DNA from: Candidatus Poseidoniales archaeon
Lineage (GTDB): Archaea; Thermoplasmatota; Poseidoniia; Poseidoniales; Poseidoniaceae
NCBI GenBank assembly: GCA_003602535.1
Contig: QQSA01000005.1
Coordinates: 16,073 to 21,543, forward strand
DNA: 5,471 bases
Reading direction: 5' to 3'
Shown piece after piece: positions 4,756-5,471 of this stretch. The translations under genes were made by a program, and so were the position numbers. Positions within the stretch are counted from its first letter, which is position 1. The number at the start of each line of letters is the position of its first letter. The notes under the pieces were generated by a model. That model saw only the letters and a program-made list of their open reading frames with translations, had not been told where the DNA came from and did no database searches.

Positions 4756-5448
4756 TCATTCCTCCTCAGATGCGTTCTTAGGAGCGACGTATCCGCCTCT
4801 CTTCCTTCGCTCTTTGGCTTCGGATTTTGCTGAAGTGCTTTCCGTGAGTTGTTCCGAATAAGAGGATCCTTCATACATTCGTGTTAAACTGAAAAACCCA
4901 AAGACTGCAACCACATGTGCAACGTGAGCAGTAGTACAATACTGACACAATTTACCAATTTCATATTCGGCGTAAATCAGATAAAAAATCATGAAAATTC
5001 CAAGGATTCCGAGGTTTCTACCTATCATCAGATTAGTGCGAACCCAAGATGCTGTTGGCTCTTTAGCTATTGAAATCGTCAACCATAGGAAAAGTGCGAA
5101 AGCTAGCATTCCAAGAAGTCCCCATGGTAAGCCTACAAATGGCATAGTATTCCATTCAGAATTTCCAATTACACTTGAACAATCCCAAACTCCATCCGAA
5201 CTGCAGAATTGGCCACCACCCATCTCAGCTGCCTTATTGTGAATCCACAATGTGTGAGCAGATACGGTAAATCCTCCAAACATTACAGCGATCATTCCAC
5301 CTAAAGTTCGTCCACGAACTGTTTCTAGACTCTTCCATCTTGAAGATAATTGCTTACCTAGCCCTTCACCTAATGGAGACATTAGAATCAATCCAAAGAC
5401 GATTGGAACCCAATGGAAGATTAGTTGTGTATTTGCATTCAACTCCAT
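4756..5448 (-). CDS. VKOR-family membrane thiol-quinone oxidoreductase
   Basis: VKOR homologues oxidise thioredoxin-like partners outside the membrane and pass electrons to quinone, driving disulfide formation. In this 230-residue protein the loop cysteines C82 and C90 are eight residues apart, as in human C43/C51. The loop is followed by SSVIGNS and a G-L-P-W turn. The catalytic CxxC is C168-Q-Y-C171-TTAH at the start of the last helix. Membrane segments fall near 8-26, 49-69, 107-127, 146-164 and 170-189. The last four match the canonical bundle, so the first is an extra N-terminal helix. The basic segment between the first two (KQLSSRWKSLETVRGR) and the basic C-tail (AKERRKRGG) both fit the cytoplasmic side. 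No thioredoxin domain is fused, unlike many bacterial members. ATG 5448 is chosen over TTG 5451 because GAGGTGA lies six bases upstream. Confidence 0.92.
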   Translation of the reverse strand: MELNANTQLIFHWVPIVFGLILMSPLGEGLGKQLSSRWKSLETVRGRTLGGMIAVMFGGFTVSAHTLWIHNKAAEMGGGQFCSSDGVWDCSSVIGNSEWNTMPFVGLPWGLLGMLAFALFLWLTISIAKEPTASWVRTNLMIGRNLGILGIFMIFYLIYAEYEIGKLCQYCTTAHVAHVVAVFGFFSLTRMYEGSSYSEQLTESTSAKSEAKERRKRGGYVAPKNASEEE

Positions 5449-5454
5449 CAAACT

Positions 5455-5461
5455 TCACCTC
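5455..5461 (-). promoter_or_regulatory. ribosome binding site deciding the VKOR start
   Basis: GAGGTGA on the minus strand is six bases before ATG 5448 and only three before the in-frame TTG at 5449-5451, so the ATG is preferred. Any promoter lies beyond the window edge. Confidence 0.75.
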
Positions 5462-5471
5462 TTGGAATCTC

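Noticed and set aside
1..5471. CRISPR arrays, tRNA or rRNA genes, insertion sequences, integrase or phage genes
   Set aside because: No regularly spaced repeats, tRNA-like cloverleaf, transposase motifs or terminal repeats were seen; the content is compact chromosomal genes.

Overview
The window reads as a piece of an archaeal chromosome. The evidence is a set of archaeal-type information genes (an elongation factor 1-beta, a short zinc-ribbon protein of the archaeal translation type, a single OB-fold RPA/SOSS-B-like protein, an archaeal-style TruD), Shine-Dalgarno sites matching the archaeal 16S end (GGTGAT, GAGGTG, GAGGTGA), and one TATA box placed for a leaderless transcript. Moderate AT content, short spacers, acidic secreted proteins and a VKOR/thioredoxin pair make an uncultured marine euryarchaeon (Marine Group II / Poseidoniales type) my best guess. 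That placement is an inference from overall style, not something proved here.

Layout, left half (1-2955): the 3' part of truD runs rightward and meets a leftward block tail to tail, with a bulged hairpin covering both stop codons. The leftward block, in transcription order, is rlmE (rRNA 2'-O-methyltransferase), an OB-fold single-strand-binding protein with its own TATA box, a 54-residue zinc-ribbon gene too short for routine ORF calling, and aEF-1beta. Most of these genes serve RNA modification and translation.

Layout, right half (2956-5471): a 73-base divergent spacer carrying a perfect 7+7 inverted repeat separates rlmE from a rightward gene for a secreted, membrane-anchored thioredoxin-like protein (CPSC active site). 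A T-rich terminator/hairpin region and a small orphan gene follow. Two leftward, translationally coupled genes converge on these: a VKOR-family membrane oxidoreductase and a His-rich membrane-anchored extracytoplasmic protein with two cysteines.

How they may work together: VKOR enzymes pass electrons from extracytoplasmic thioredoxin-like proteins to quinone, making disulfides outside the membrane. Here the thioredoxin domain is a separate anchored protein encoded nearby, and the gene coupled to VKOR encodes a plausible client or metal-handling partner. This redox/metal module is the most interesting content of the window. Its partnerships are inferred from gene position and motifs only.
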